In this document: piece by piece, positions 57,098 through 64,000 of the stretch
Layout of the letters: the number at the start of each line of letters is the position of its first letter
Numbering within the stretch: position 1 is the first letter of the stretch
Origin: Rhodospirillaceae bacterium
GTDB lineage: Bacteria > Pseudomonadota > Alphaproteobacteria > Rhodospirillales > Rhodospirillaceae
Length of the DNA stretch: 64,000 bases
Direction: 5' to 3'
NCBI GenBank assembly: GCA_002737725.1
Contig: NSIP01000008.1
Span: forward strand, 1-64,000
Program-made: the position numbers and the translations under genes
The notes under the pieces: generated by a model
The model's database searches: none
Told to the model about the DNA's origin: nothing
Seen by the model: the letters and a program-made list of their open reading frames with translations, nothing else

Positions 57098-57285
57098 TCA
57101 GTGACAAATCGCGAAAAAGACGCTGGGCGCCAGAGGTTTTGACACCAAATAGCCCTGGATTTCATCACAGCCGCGTTCTTTCAAAAACTGAGCTTGCTCT
57201 TGGGTTTCGACCCCTTCTGCAATGACACGCAGAACCAGGCTTTGACTGAGGCTAATTATCGCCTCAACGATTTTCTCATAGCCAC
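57098..57285 (-). pseudogene. EAL domain (c-di-GMP phosphodiesterase) C-terminal fragment
   Basis: The minus strand reads KIVEAIISLSQSLVLRVIAE, then GVETQEQAQFLKERGCDEIQ and GYLVSKPLAP, ending in TGA at 57100-57098. The AEGVET-Q and G-x-x-x-QGY-x-x-x-KPL motifs are the last third of an EAL domain. No start codon or earlier EAL motifs are present. The upstream end breaks off at about 57285, exactly where the plus-strand KaiB fragment begins. Confidence 0.85.
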
Positions 57286-57477
57286 GAGAACACTGTCGAG
57301 CTTGAAGTTATCGACGTCTTAACCGATCCCGATATGGCTTTGCTTGATCAGGTGTTCGCGACACCGACCGTGATCAGAGTCTCGCCCGGCCCGGCCCGAC
57401 GCCTGTTTGGCGATCTCTACTCGCCCGAGATGGTGATGATTGGCCTGCAACTTTCGCCCGAAGCAACCCCTACTTAG
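57286..57477 (+). pseudogene. KaiB-like domain, C-terminal fragment
   Basis: The plus strand reads ENTVELEVIDVLTDPDMALL, then DQVFATPTVIRVSPGPARRL and FGDLYSPEMVMIGLQLSPEA to TAG 57475-57477. LEVIDV, ATPTL-like ATPTV and GDLSxxExVL-like GDLYSPEMVMIGL are diagnostic of the thioredoxin-like KaiB domain. The first strand and helix (about 30-40 residues) are missing and no start codon fits. It is cut at the same point as the EAL fragment, so both were probably truncated by one rearrangement. Bacterial KaiB proteins outside cyanobacteria often pair with KaiC or with histidine kinases; none is here. Confidence 0.85.
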
Positions 57478-57548
57478 ATTCGAAAGCGATTGATCCCGCC
57501 GAACACTTCTTCCAGCATGACGCTGTTAAAGACATGCAGGAGAAGCGC

Positions 57549-58319
57549 GTGAACCACATCCTTATTACTGGCGCATCATCAGGGATCGGCGAAGCCTTGG
57601 CTCTGCATTACGCAGTGCCGGGTCGCCTCCTGAGTTTACTGGGCAGAAACTCTGAGCGAACCGAGGCCGTCGCAAGTCTATGCCGCGCGAAGGGCGCTCG
57701 GGTTTCAGCGATCAGTTTGGATGTGCAAGACGCCACGGCCATGGAGGCTTGGGTCCGTGACCGCGATCACGAGCAGTCGCTCGACCTTGTGATCGCCAAC
57801 GCAGGCGTATCGGCGGGAAGTGGTGGTTCGGGGGAAAGTGCTGAACAAACCCGTCAAATCTTTTCAATTAATGTGAACGGCATTTTCAATACGGTTCTGC
57901 CAACTATTGAGTTGATGCGCGCACGCCAACGCGGCCAGATCGCGATCATGAGCTCCATCGCGGGGTTTCGCGGCCTGCCCAGCGCGCCGGCTTATTGTGC
58001 TTCAAAAGCGGCCGTCAAAGTGTGGGGCGAGGGCTTACGCGGTCAATTGGCGCGCGAGCACATCGGCGTATCCGTCATCTGTCCGGGATTTGTGGTCAGT
58101 GGCATCTCGCGGCGCAACCGCTTCCCCATGCCCTTTCTAATGCAAACCGATGCTGCCGCGCTTTTGATTGCGAAGGGTATTGATGCCAATCGCGGTCGTA
58201 TTGCTTTTCCGTGGCCCATGGCGTTTATGGCTTGGATCATGACAACCCTGCCCGAACGCCTGATTGGCGCCATCACATCACGGTTGCAACACAAAGAAAC
58301 CTTGCCTGAACAGCCCTAG
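57549..58319 (+). CDS. Classical short-chain dehydrogenase/reductase
   Basis: 256 residues from GTG 57549, which has AGGAG six bases upstream; an ATG at 57534 would place that box inside the gene. ILITGASSGIGEALA binds the cofactor and LGRNSER after strand two suggests NADP. VIANAGVSAG, IMSSIAGFRG and YCASKAAV complete the active site, with Ser 13 before Tyr. The tail (RIAFPWPMAFMAWIMTTLPERLIG) may associate with the membrane. It belongs to the DltE-like group with unknown substrate. It lies in a block that splits mltG from yicC. Confidence 0.85.
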   Translation: MNHILITGASSGIGEALALHYAVPGRLLSLLGRNSERTEAVASLCRAKGARVSAISLDVQDATAMEAWVRDRDHEQSLDLVIANAGVSAGSGGSGESAEQTRQIFSINVNGIFNTVLPTIELMRARQRGQIAIMSSIAGFRGLPSAPAYCASKAAVKVWGEGLRGQLAREHIGVSVICPGFVVSGISRRNRFPMPFLMQTDAAALLIAKGIDANRGRIAFPWPMAFMAWIMTTLPERLIGAITSRLQHKETLPEQP

Positions 58320-58327
58320 ATCGTCGT

Positions 58328-58354
58328 GCGGAAAAGTGGATCCCGGTTTTCCGC
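58328..58354. repeat. Dispersed alphaproteobacterial palindrome
   Basis: GCGGAAAA (58328-58335) and TTTTCCGC (58347-58354) flank GTGGATCCCGG. The surrounding string TCGTCGTGCGGAAAAGTGG resembles a short interspersed palindrome known from many Rhizobiales and relatives. It directly follows the SDR stop and could fold in RNA as a transcription end. Confidence 0.7.
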
Positions 58355-58380
58355 AAAAACGACACGACAAAACAATAACT

Positions 58381-58421
58381 TAGAGCAAGCAGCCGATTCC
58401 AACTTAACGCTGCTTGCTCTA
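58381..58421. repeat. Inverted repeat TAGAGCAAGCAGC...GCTGCTTGCTCTA
   Basis: Perfect 13-bp arms (58381-58393 and 58409-58421) enclose a 15-base loop. The stop codon of the TerC gene lies in the right arm (58421-58419). It may serve as a terminator for both converging genes. A half copy lies at 3186-3199. Confidence 0.8.
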
Positions 58422-59345
58422 GCTGCGGGCGCGGCGTAGCGCCCATGCGATAGCCTCGCCGATCATAATTGCAATCACAGCCGCGAAAACCGGCCGCAGC
58501 CCGTGCATGATTTGAATAGCCGCGCCGCCACCCTCCACGGATGCCGCATCACCCATGCTGTAGGCCACCGCCCCCAACATGAAGGCCGCCAGTCGGGTTA
58601 AGCCCGCGCGCGCCAGGAATAACGCCGCGCCTACGGCAGCCTCCTGGGCAACCACCCCGGCAGTGACCGCAGCCTGGGGTGCAGGTGCAAACATACGACT
58701 GACCACAATCACAGAAATGGCGCCAATCAGCGGGCCAAAATCGTGCAGCCATAGCGCATTGGTCTTGAGCCAGCCCTCAAGCACTTGATCGGTGATGATC
58801 ACCTCGCCGCCGATATAACCGATGAGCGCCGCACCCCCCGTCACAATGAACGGGTAGCGCACGATCAGTTTGAGCATCAGCGTTGCGCCATAGACTACCA
58901 AAGGAATGCTAATCAGCAACCCGGCGATCAGCAAAATGACGTCGCCTTTCGACGCCGCAGCAACCGCGATCACGTTGTCGAGGCTCATGACGGCGTCAGC
59001 AATCACGATGATGCGGATCGCGCGCCAAAGACTATCGGCAGGCTCAACATCCTCATCACCGCCCTCACCGACAACCAGTTTGAAGCCGACCCAAAACAAA
59101 AGAGCGCCGCCGACGATGCGCAGGTAAGGCACCATAATCAAATAAGCGATAAAAATCGTGAAGAGAACGCGCAAGGCAACGGCCGCACCCGCGCCAAGAA
59201 TGATGCCCCACTTTTGCTGCTGTGGCGGCAAGCTGCGGCACGCCAAGGCAATGACCACGGCATTGTCGCCCGACAAGACGATGTCAATTCCGATGATCGT
59301 GAGCAGTTTGGCCCAAACTTCGGGGCTGGAGAGATATTCAATCAT
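58419..59345 (-). CDS. TerC family membrane protein (YjbE type), copy 1
   Basis: 308 residues with about nine membrane helices. IGIDIVLSGDNAVVIALACRSLP and IIVIADAVMSLDNVIAVAAASKGD carry the paired acidic motif (SGDNA, SLDNV) of TerC proteins. A hydrophilic EGGDEDVEPADS loop lies between them. TerC proteins are associated with manganese efflux or metal loading of exported proteins and with tellurite resistance. It follows the second TerC gene by five bases. Its stop codon lies within an inverted repeat. Confidence 0.88.
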   Translation of the reverse strand: MIEYLSSPEVWAKLLTIIGIDIVLSGDNAVVIALACRSLPPQQQKWGIILGAGAAVALRVLFTIFIAYLIMVPYLRIVGGALLFWVGFKLVVGEGGDEDVEPADSLWRAIRIIVIADAVMSLDNVIAVAAASKGDVILLIAGLLISIPLVVYGATLMLKLIVRYPFIVTGGAALIGYIGGEVIITDQVLEGWLKTNALWLHDFGPLIGAISVIVVSRMFAPAPQAAVTAGVVAQEAAVGAALFLARAGLTRLAAFMLGAVAYSMGDAASVEGGGAAIQIMHGLRPVFAAVIAIMIGEAIAWALRRARS

Positions 59346-59350
59346 GAACG

Positions 59351-60070
59351 TTAAAGACCCGATTTCGAGCGCTTGCGCTTCGCCACTAGATTGAGTGTTT
59401 CGTTCAATGCTGAGAAGGCAATAGCGAAGTACAAGTATTCGCGAGGAATGTGAACGTGCGCGGCATCAGCCACCAGCGCCATGCCAATCAGCAGCAAGAA
59501 GCCCAACGCCAGCATTTTCACAGTGGGATGGCGATTGACGAAATTGCTGACAGACTCGGCCGCAAACAACATGATCAAAATGGCAATCACGATGGCCGTC
59601 GCCATCACGGGCAAGTTGTCGGTCATACCCACGGCTGTGATCACCGAATCGAGCGAGAAGACGAGATCAAGAATGACGATCTGAACGATGGTCGCGGCGA
59701 AAGAGGACTTCACGCCATGCTGACCATCTTCATGGCCTTCCATGGTGTTATGGATTTCGGCGGTGGCTTTGTAGAGAAGGAAAAGACCACCGAGACCCAA
59801 AATCACATCGCGCCACGACAAATCAAACCCTTGGATCGTGACAATGGGAGAGGTCAGCCCGGCAATCCACGACAAACTCATGAGCAGCGCGACACGCATC
59901 CCTAACGCAAGGCCGAGGCCAATGCGCCGGGCTTTAGCTTGCTGATGGGCGGGCAAGCGCCCCGTGACGATCGAGAGGAAAATGATGTTGTCGATGCCCA
60001 GAACAATCTCAAGCGCGGTCAGCGTGAGAAGGGCTGCCCACAAATTCAGGTCCGTCAGCATCTCGATCAT
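59351..60070 (-). CDS. TerC family membrane protein, copy 2
   Basis: 239 residues with seven helices. LTALEIVLGIDNIIFLSIVTGRL and IVILDLVFSLDSVITAVGMTD carry the acidic pairs (GIDN, SLDS). KATAEIHNTMEGHE is a cytoplasmic His-containing loop. It is shorter than copy 1 and of a different TerC subgroup, so this is an old pair rather than a recent duplication. It lies upstream of copy 1 with a five-base gap, giving a two-gene operon. I see no manganese (yybP-ykoY) riboswitch ahead of it. Confidence 0.88.
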   Translation of the reverse strand: MIEMLTDLNLWAALLTLTALEIVLGIDNIIFLSIVTGRLPAHQQAKARRIGLGLALGMRVALLMSLSWIAGLTSPIVTIQGFDLSWRDVILGLGGLFLLYKATAEIHNTMEGHEDGQHGVKSSFAATIVQIVILDLVFSLDSVITAVGMTDNLPVMATAIVIAILIMLFAAESVSNFVNRHPTVKMLALGFLLLIGMALVADAAHVHIPREYLYFAIAFSALNETLNLVAKRKRSKSGL

Positions 60071-60185
60071 GTCAGTCCTAACGTTCGCAAGATTAAATGG
60101 GCCGCTTACTTAGCTTAGATGATGTGCCCGAAAATAGCACACCAGCCAAACAGAAATCCAGCCGCGGCCGCGCTCGTGGAAGTGG

Positions 60186-61241
60186 CTAAAGCTTTTTGGG
60201 GACTGCTTTAGCAGGGGCGGGTTTTGCTTTAGGCGCAGCTTGAGCTGGCGCGGCCTTAGCTGAGGAGCCAGCCTCGATCTTGCGCCAATGGGCCACATTT
60301 AGATTATGCTCGGCCAGAGTCGCAGCAAAAGCGTGCCCCCCTGTTCCATCGGCAACGAAGTAGAGCGCGTCTGTCACATCGGGCTGTAAAACCGCAGCAA
60401 TGGATGCACGACCCGGGTGACAAATCGGCGATGACGGCAAGCGATCAATCACATAAGTATTATAAGCGGTCGGGGCCTGCAGATCCTGGCGCGTTAAATC
60501 GCGATCAAGGCCCTGCGGGTTGATACCATAAATCACTGTCGGGTCGGATTGCAGGCGCATCTTTTTCTTGAGCCGATTGACGAACACCCCGGCCACCTGA
60601 GGCCGTTCGGCGGCAAGGCCGGTTTCTTTCTCGACAATCGCAGCCAAAATCATCGCTTCCTCGGGTGATGCCAAGGGCAGGTCTGGCGCGCGCGCCGCCC
60701 ACAAATCGGCAAGCGTTGTGTCGCGCGCCTTGCGCATGCGTGCAATCAGCGCGGCCTTGGTGTCGCCCCACTCATATCGATAAGTCTCTGGCATCAGTTC
60801 ACCGTCGGCAATGGTGTCGGGGCTACCGCCCACCAACCCGTCTGTCGCCATGATGATACGTAGGATTTCGACGCTCACCAAACCTTCCGGAATGGTGACA
60901 AATCGCGCCACCACATCGCGTTTGACCAGCTTATCGATGACCGCTGTGATCGACCGACCCGGCTCGAAGCGGTATTCGCCCGGCTTCAGGCTGCGTTCCT
61001 TGCCACTACGTCGCGCTTCAAATTGGAACAGCAGATCATTCGACACGATATCGGCGTCGGCAAGTTGGCTGGCGATGTTGGCCAGCCCCGTGCCAGTTCG
61101 AATTATCACCGTCACAGGCTGGCTTAAGGGGCCAGGCTGATTCACAGCGCTCAACGACCACAAGTACCCGCCAATCACAACAGCAAGGGCAAGCGCAAGA
61201 ATCGAGAGAACAGCAGTGAAAAGCCGTTCGCGCATGTTCAC
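60186..61241 (-). CDS. mltG: Endolytic murein transglycosylase MltG
   Basis: 351 residues. One membrane helix (FTAVLSILALALAVVIGGYLW) is followed by a LysM-like subdomain (VTVIIRTGTGLANIASQLAD) and the YceG catalytic domain with ILAAIVEKETGLAAERP (catalytic Glu), VFVNRLKKKMRLQSDPTVIYG and the YNTYVIDRLPSSPICHPGRAS segment. The C-terminus is an Ala/Pro/Lys-rich tail of about 30 residues, unusual in MltG. It cuts nascent glycan strands. It starts four bases after fabF; the start is GTG 61241 or ATG 61235. Confidence 0.95.
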   Translation of the reverse strand: MNMRERLFTAVLSILALALAVVIGGYLWSLSAVNQPGPLSQPVTVIIRTGTGLANIASQLADADIVSNDLLFQFEARRSGKERSLKPGEYRFEPGRSITAVIDKLVKRDVVARFVTIPEGLVSVEILRIIMATDGLVGGSPDTIADGELMPETYRYEWGDTKAALIARMRKARDTTLADLWAARAPDLPLASPEEAMILAAIVEKETGLAAERPQVAGVFVNRLKKKMRLQSDPTVIYGINPQGLDRDLTRQDLQAPTAYNTYVIDRLPSSPICHPGRASIAAVLQPDVTDALYFVADGTGGHAFAATLAEHNLNVAHWRKIEAGSSAKAAPAQAAPKAKPAPAKAVPKKL

Positions 61242-61244
61242 GGC

Positions 61245-62519
61245 CTAAGGTGCAGGACCGATGACGAGCGCCGCATTCGTTCCGCCAAACCCAAACGAGT
61301 TCGACAGCGCATATCGGATAGGACGCTGCTTGGCTTTGTGCGGAACTAAATCGATGTCGCAGCCATCGGATGGATCATCGAGATTCAAGGTCGGCGGTGC
61401 CACTTGATCGCGCAGCGCTAAAATCGAGAAGATGGCCTCTACTGCCCCCGCCGCACCCAGCAAATGCCCGATGGCCGATTTGGTCGAGGACATCGACAGC
61501 TTGTAAGCTGCGTCACCAAACATGCGTTTGACCGCCTTCAGTTCGATCTCATCGCCCTTCGGCGTCGAAGTCCCGTGCGCATTGATGTAATCAATATCGG
61601 CGGGGTTCAGCTTGGCATCGCGCAACGCACCGCGCATCGCACGGAAACCACCCGAGCCATCTTCGGCGGGTGCGGTGATATGATACGCATCGCCCGCCAA
61701 GCCATAGCCCAAAATTTCGCCGTATATTTTTGCCCCGCGCTTCTTGGCGTGCTCATAACTTTCAAGCACCACAACGCCCGAGCCTTCGCCCATCACAAAA
61801 CCATCACGGCCTTTGTCCCACGGGCGTGACGCCTTGGTGGGCGTATCATTGTACGATGTCGACAAAGCCTTAGCGGAAGCAAACCCTGCCAACCCCAAAC
61901 GACACAGGGCAGACTCAGCGCCCCCCGCGACCATCACATCCGCATCGCCGTATTTAATAAGCCGACACGCATCGCCAATCGCATGCGCGCCGGTCGCACA
62001 GGCTGTGACAGGCGCATGATTGGGGCCTTTAAAGCCATGTTTGATTGAGACTTGGCCCGAGGCAAGATTGATTAGGCTGGCTGGAATAAAGAACGGGCTC
62101 ACGCGACGTGGGCCTTGTGTTGCCAAAATTTGCGAGGTTTCATCGATCGTGAAAAGCCCGCCAATGCCCGACCCGATCATCACGCCCGTGCGCTCACGCG
62201 CATCATCTGTGGGGGGAACCCAGCCAGAGTTTTTGACAGCTTCGTCAGCGGCAGCAATCGCATAGACGATAAAATCGTCCATCCGGCGACGCTCTTTGGG
62301 GCTGACGAAATCATCGACGTTCAATCGAAACGGATGCGCTTCATCAATCGGCACAGAGCCGCCGATCCGACAAGGCATGTCGTCGACCTTAAAACGCGTG
62401 ACAGGCGCAATCCCGGACTTTGCGGCCAACAGGCTTTCCCAGTTGCCGCGCACGCCACATCCCAGCGGCGTGACCAAGCCCATTCCTGTTACGACAATAC
62501 GCTTCTCTTCAAAGCCCAT
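61245..62519 (-). CDS. fabF: Beta-ketoacyl-ACP synthase II
   Basis: 424 residues. VVTGMGLVTPLGCGV at the N-terminus and the thiolase fold with Cys174 (PVTACATGAHAIGDA), two catalytic His (NAHGTSTPKGDE, SAIGHLLGAAGAVE) and the C-terminal NSFGFGGTNAALVI are complete. It elongates acyl-ACP with malonyl-ACP and allows cis-vaccenate formation. It lies 139 bases after acpP in the fabD-fabG-acpP-fabF-mltG operon. Confidence 0.97.
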   Translation of the reverse strand: MGFEEKRIVVTGMGLVTPLGCGVRGNWESLLAAKSGIAPVTRFKVDDMPCRIGGSVPIDEAHPFRLNVDDFVSPKERRRMDDFIVYAIAAADEAVKNSGWVPPTDDARERTGVMIGSGIGGLFTIDETSQILATQGPRRVSPFFIPASLINLASGQVSIKHGFKGPNHAPVTACATGAHAIGDACRLIKYGDADVMVAGGAESALCRLGLAGFASAKALSTSYNDTPTKASRPWDKGRDGFVMGEGSGVVVLESYEHAKKRGAKIYGEILGYGLAGDAYHITAPAEDGSGGFRAMRGALRDAKLNPADIDYINAHGTSTPKGDEIELKAVKRMFGDAAYKLSMSSTKSAIGHLLGAAGAVEAIFSILALRDQVAPPTLNLDDPSDGCDIDLVPHKAKQRPIRYALSNSFGFGGTNAALVIGPAP

Positions 62520-62658
62520 AATCGATTGACCCCTATCGACGACGGCGGCGAACCAGCCATCCTAACACAGATCCAGAAACGGCTATGGGACCCGGACGAG
62601 TCCAGGCCCCATTCGAAGTGTAATATATGCGAACGCGCAACGCTCGCCCAGATCGCGG

Positions 62659-62898
62659 CTATTTCTTCGCATTCGCGTCGATAAACGCGATCGCATCTTT
62701 AACGGTGAGAATTTTCTCGGCCGCATCGTCGGGAATTTCTACGCCAAATTCTTCTTCGAAGGCCATGACAAGTTCAACCGTGTCCAAACTATCGGCACCC
62801 AGATCATCTATAAAACTGGAGTTATCCGTCACCTTGGCTTCTTCAACGCCCAAATGTTCGACGACAATTTTTTTCACGCGTTCGGCGACCGTGCTCAT
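62659..62898 (-). CDS. acpP: Acyl carrier protein
   Basis: 79 residues, acidic. The phosphopantetheine site is Ser37 in [12 protein letters not shown], followed by [16 protein letters not shown]. The start has AGGAA-like sequence upstream. It carries acyl chains for fatty acid and lipid A synthesis. The gap to fabG (207 bases) is larger than usual and holds a dispersed repeat. Confidence 0.98.
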   Translation of the reverse strand: MSTVAERVKKIVVEHLGVEEAKVTDNSSFIDDLGADSLDTVELVMAFEEEFGVEIPDDAAEKILTVKDAIAFIDANAKK

Positions 62899-63041
62899 TC
62901 CTCTTTCCTCACGCTATTTATTGATTGGGATGACGCAATTCGAGATGTTCGTGTCTTAACGGATTCATCTGCTCAAGGCTGCTGCGATTATTCCCGGCTT
63001 CCCTAAAGCGACAGCGTGGTAACATATCCCCCAGGGCTTGG

Positions 63042-63097
63042 CTAGTGGAGCGGATTTGACATTCACACCCCTATCAGGGGCGGAATTTGACACCACA
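63042..63097. repeat. Partial copy of the TAGTGGAGC palindrome family
   Basis: CTAGTGGAGCGGATTTGACA (63042-63061), followed by TTC, is identical to one arm of the element at 21843-21921. It is followed by a small hairpin CCCCT-ATC-AGGGG and by GGAATTTGACACC, a second degenerate copy of the inner motif in the same direction. It lies between fabG and acpP, just past the fabG stop. Confidence 0.75.
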
Positions 63098-63105
63098 AAA
63101 CGCAC

Positions 63106-63843
63106 TCAAATCATTGCCATGCCGCCGTTCACATGCAGCGTTTGTCCTGTGACATATGCGGCTTCCGCGCTGGCCAAATACGCAACCGCCGCACCGATGT
63201 CTTCGCCCGTTCCCATCCGCGCCAACGGAATAGATTCTGTAATGCGCTTGCGTTGATCATCGGTCAGCCCATCTGTCATCGCGCTGACAATAAAGCCCGG
63301 CGCCACGGCGTTGACCGTGATGTTGCGGCTGGCAACTTCTTGCGCCAACGATTTCGTCAACCCAATCAGCCCTGCCTTTGATGCCACATAGTTGACTTGA
63401 CCCGGATTACCGGTGACGCCGACAACGGAGGAAATATTAATGATGCGCCCGAAGCGACGTTTCATCATACCCTTCACTGCCGCGCGGCTGAGCCGAAATG
63501 CCGTGCCCAGATTAACACTCAGCACATCCCAAAAGTCCTGATCCTTCATGCGCAAGATCAATCCATCGCGGGTGATGCCTGCATTGTTGACCAGAATATC
63601 CAACTGCCCCATGGCCGCTTCGGCATTGGGCACCAATTTTTCTACGCCTTCGGTATCAGTGAGATTGCACGCCACCACATGGGTGCGTTCTTTCAGTTCG
63701 CCCGCCAGCGCCTCGAGCGCTTCGATGCGCGTCCCATGCAATGCAACGCTGGCCCCTTGCGCATGAAGCGCTTTGGCAATGGCCCGACCAATGCCGCCGC
63801 TAGCCCCAGTAATCAAAGCGCATTTTCCGGTGAGATCAAACAT
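63106..63843 (-). CDS. fabG: 3-oxoacyl-ACP reductase
   Basis: 245 residues. LITGASGGIGRAIA binds NADPH. LVNNAGITRDGL, INISSVVGVTG, NYVASKAGLIG and VNAVAPGFI supply the Asn-Ser-Tyr-Lys centre, and YVTGQTLHVNGGMAMI ends it. It reduces beta-ketoacyl-ACP in fatty acid elongation. It lies 28 bases downstream of fabD and upstream of acpP. It is the housekeeping FabG, distinct from the SDRs in the catabolic region. Confidence 0.95.
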   Translation of the reverse strand: MFDLTGKCALITGASGGIGRAIAKALHAQGASVALHGTRIEALEALAGELKERTHVVACNLTDTEGVEKLVPNAEAAMGQLDILVNNAGITRDGLILRMKDQDFWDVLSVNLGTAFRLSRAAVKGMMKRRFGRIINISSVVGVTGNPGQVNYVASKAGLIGLTKSLAQEVASRNITVNAVAPGFIVSAMTDGLTDDQRKRITESIPLARMGTGEDIGAAVAYLASAEAAYVTGQTLHVNGGMAMI

Positions 63844-63871
63844 GAGGCTGCTCCTGAAGAAAAGCGTTGGG

Positions 63872-64000
63872 TTAAACGCGTTTCAAAAACTCTTCGACGT
63901 CTTTCGGCCCCTGGATACTGATGCCGACCAGATCACCATGGATACGCTTGGCCAGCCCCGTCAACACTTTGCCTGCGCCAATTTCGATCAACGTATCGAC
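63872..64000 (-). CDS. fabD: Malonyl-CoA:ACP transacylase, C-terminal part (cut by window edge)
   Basis: The last 42 codons read VDTLIEIGAGKVLTGLAKRI, HGDLVGISIQGP and DVEEFLKRV, then TAA at 63874-63872. IEIGAGKVLTGLAKRI is the standard FabD ending. The position directly before fabG supports this. The rest lies beyond the window. Confidence 0.92.
   Translation of the reverse strand, partial: VDTLIEIGAGKVLTGLAKRIHGDLVGISIQGPKDVEEFLKRV

Noticed and set aside
60071-60185. Possible yybP-ykoY manganese riboswitch before the TerC pair
   Set aside because: The conserved riboswitch core was not found in this short leader; nothing supports it.
62560-62620. Imperfect hairpin GGGCCTGGA/TCCGGGTCCC between acpP and fabF
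   Set aside because: Several mismatches and no T tract; too weak to call a terminator inside a conserved operon.

Overview
The window is chromosomal DNA of an alphaproteobacterium. The evidence is conserved gene order and content: mreB-mreC-mreD-mrdA-rodA, ilvB-ilvN-ilvC, lptF-lptD-surA-pdxA-rsmA, yicC-gmk and fabD-fabG-acpP-fabF-mltG. The dispersed palindrome near 58.3 kb (GCGGAAAA...TTTTCCGC) is also of a kind common in that class. The order cannot be fixed from the sequence alone.

Layout. (1) 1-26.6 kb is an accessory, mostly catabolic region. It starts with the 5' part of a UbiH-type flavin monooxygenase and a dead PAS-like gene. It then holds a periplasmic PQQ dehydrogenase, an HsaA/HpaB-type flavin hydroxylase, a carboxymuconolactone-decarboxylase-like protein, and four paralogous short-chain dehydrogenases resembling chlorophyll b reductase (NYC1/NOL). 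These are interleaved with four MFS transporters, a classical SDR, an HD-domain protein with PhnZ-like metal ligands, a beta-propeller protein, a single-cysteine Asp/Glu racemase-type enzyme, a class C serine hydrolase, a DUF3089 hydrolase, an FAD_binding_2 oxidoreductase, and two alpha/beta hydrolases with His in place of the nucleophilic Ser. The enzyme content suggests import and oxidation/reduction of an unknown cyclic or polyketide-like carbon source. No intact transcription factor was recognised anywhere in the window; a broken Crp/Fnr piece is all that was found. (2) 26.6-32.4 kb has tRNA-Lys(CTT) and the rod-shape operon on the minus strand. (3) 32.4-41.8 kb, also minus, holds leuA (with a candidate leader peptide and attenuator), ilvC, ilvN, ilvB, miaA, a DUF1015 protein and pepA. 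(4) 41.9-47.5 kb, plus strand, holds a form II CoxL-like molybdenum hydroxylase subunit without partners, cysQ, tsaC and a D-2-hydroxyacid dehydrogenase. (5) 48.4-55.4 kb is the outer-membrane assembly run lptF-lptD-(Sel1)-surA-pdxA-rsmA, with lptG absent. (6) 55.4-64 kb, mostly minus, has gmk, yicC, an inserted block (gene fragments, an SDR, repeats, two TerC proteins), then mltG-fabF-acpP-fabG-fabD. The last gene is cut by the window end.

Two themes stand out. First, many gene relics sit in the gaps: PAS-like, an unknown ORF, Crp/Fnr, endonuclease/exonuclease/phosphatase, OmpA C-terminus, EAL, and a KaiB piece fused at a breakpoint to the EAL piece. This suggests ongoing gene loss and rearrangement. 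Second, a family of long palindromes (CTAGTGGAGCGGATTTGACATTC and variants) occurs twice in tandem at 21.75-21.92 kb and as a partial copy between acpP and fabG. Functional assignments come from reading motifs by eye; no database search was possible.
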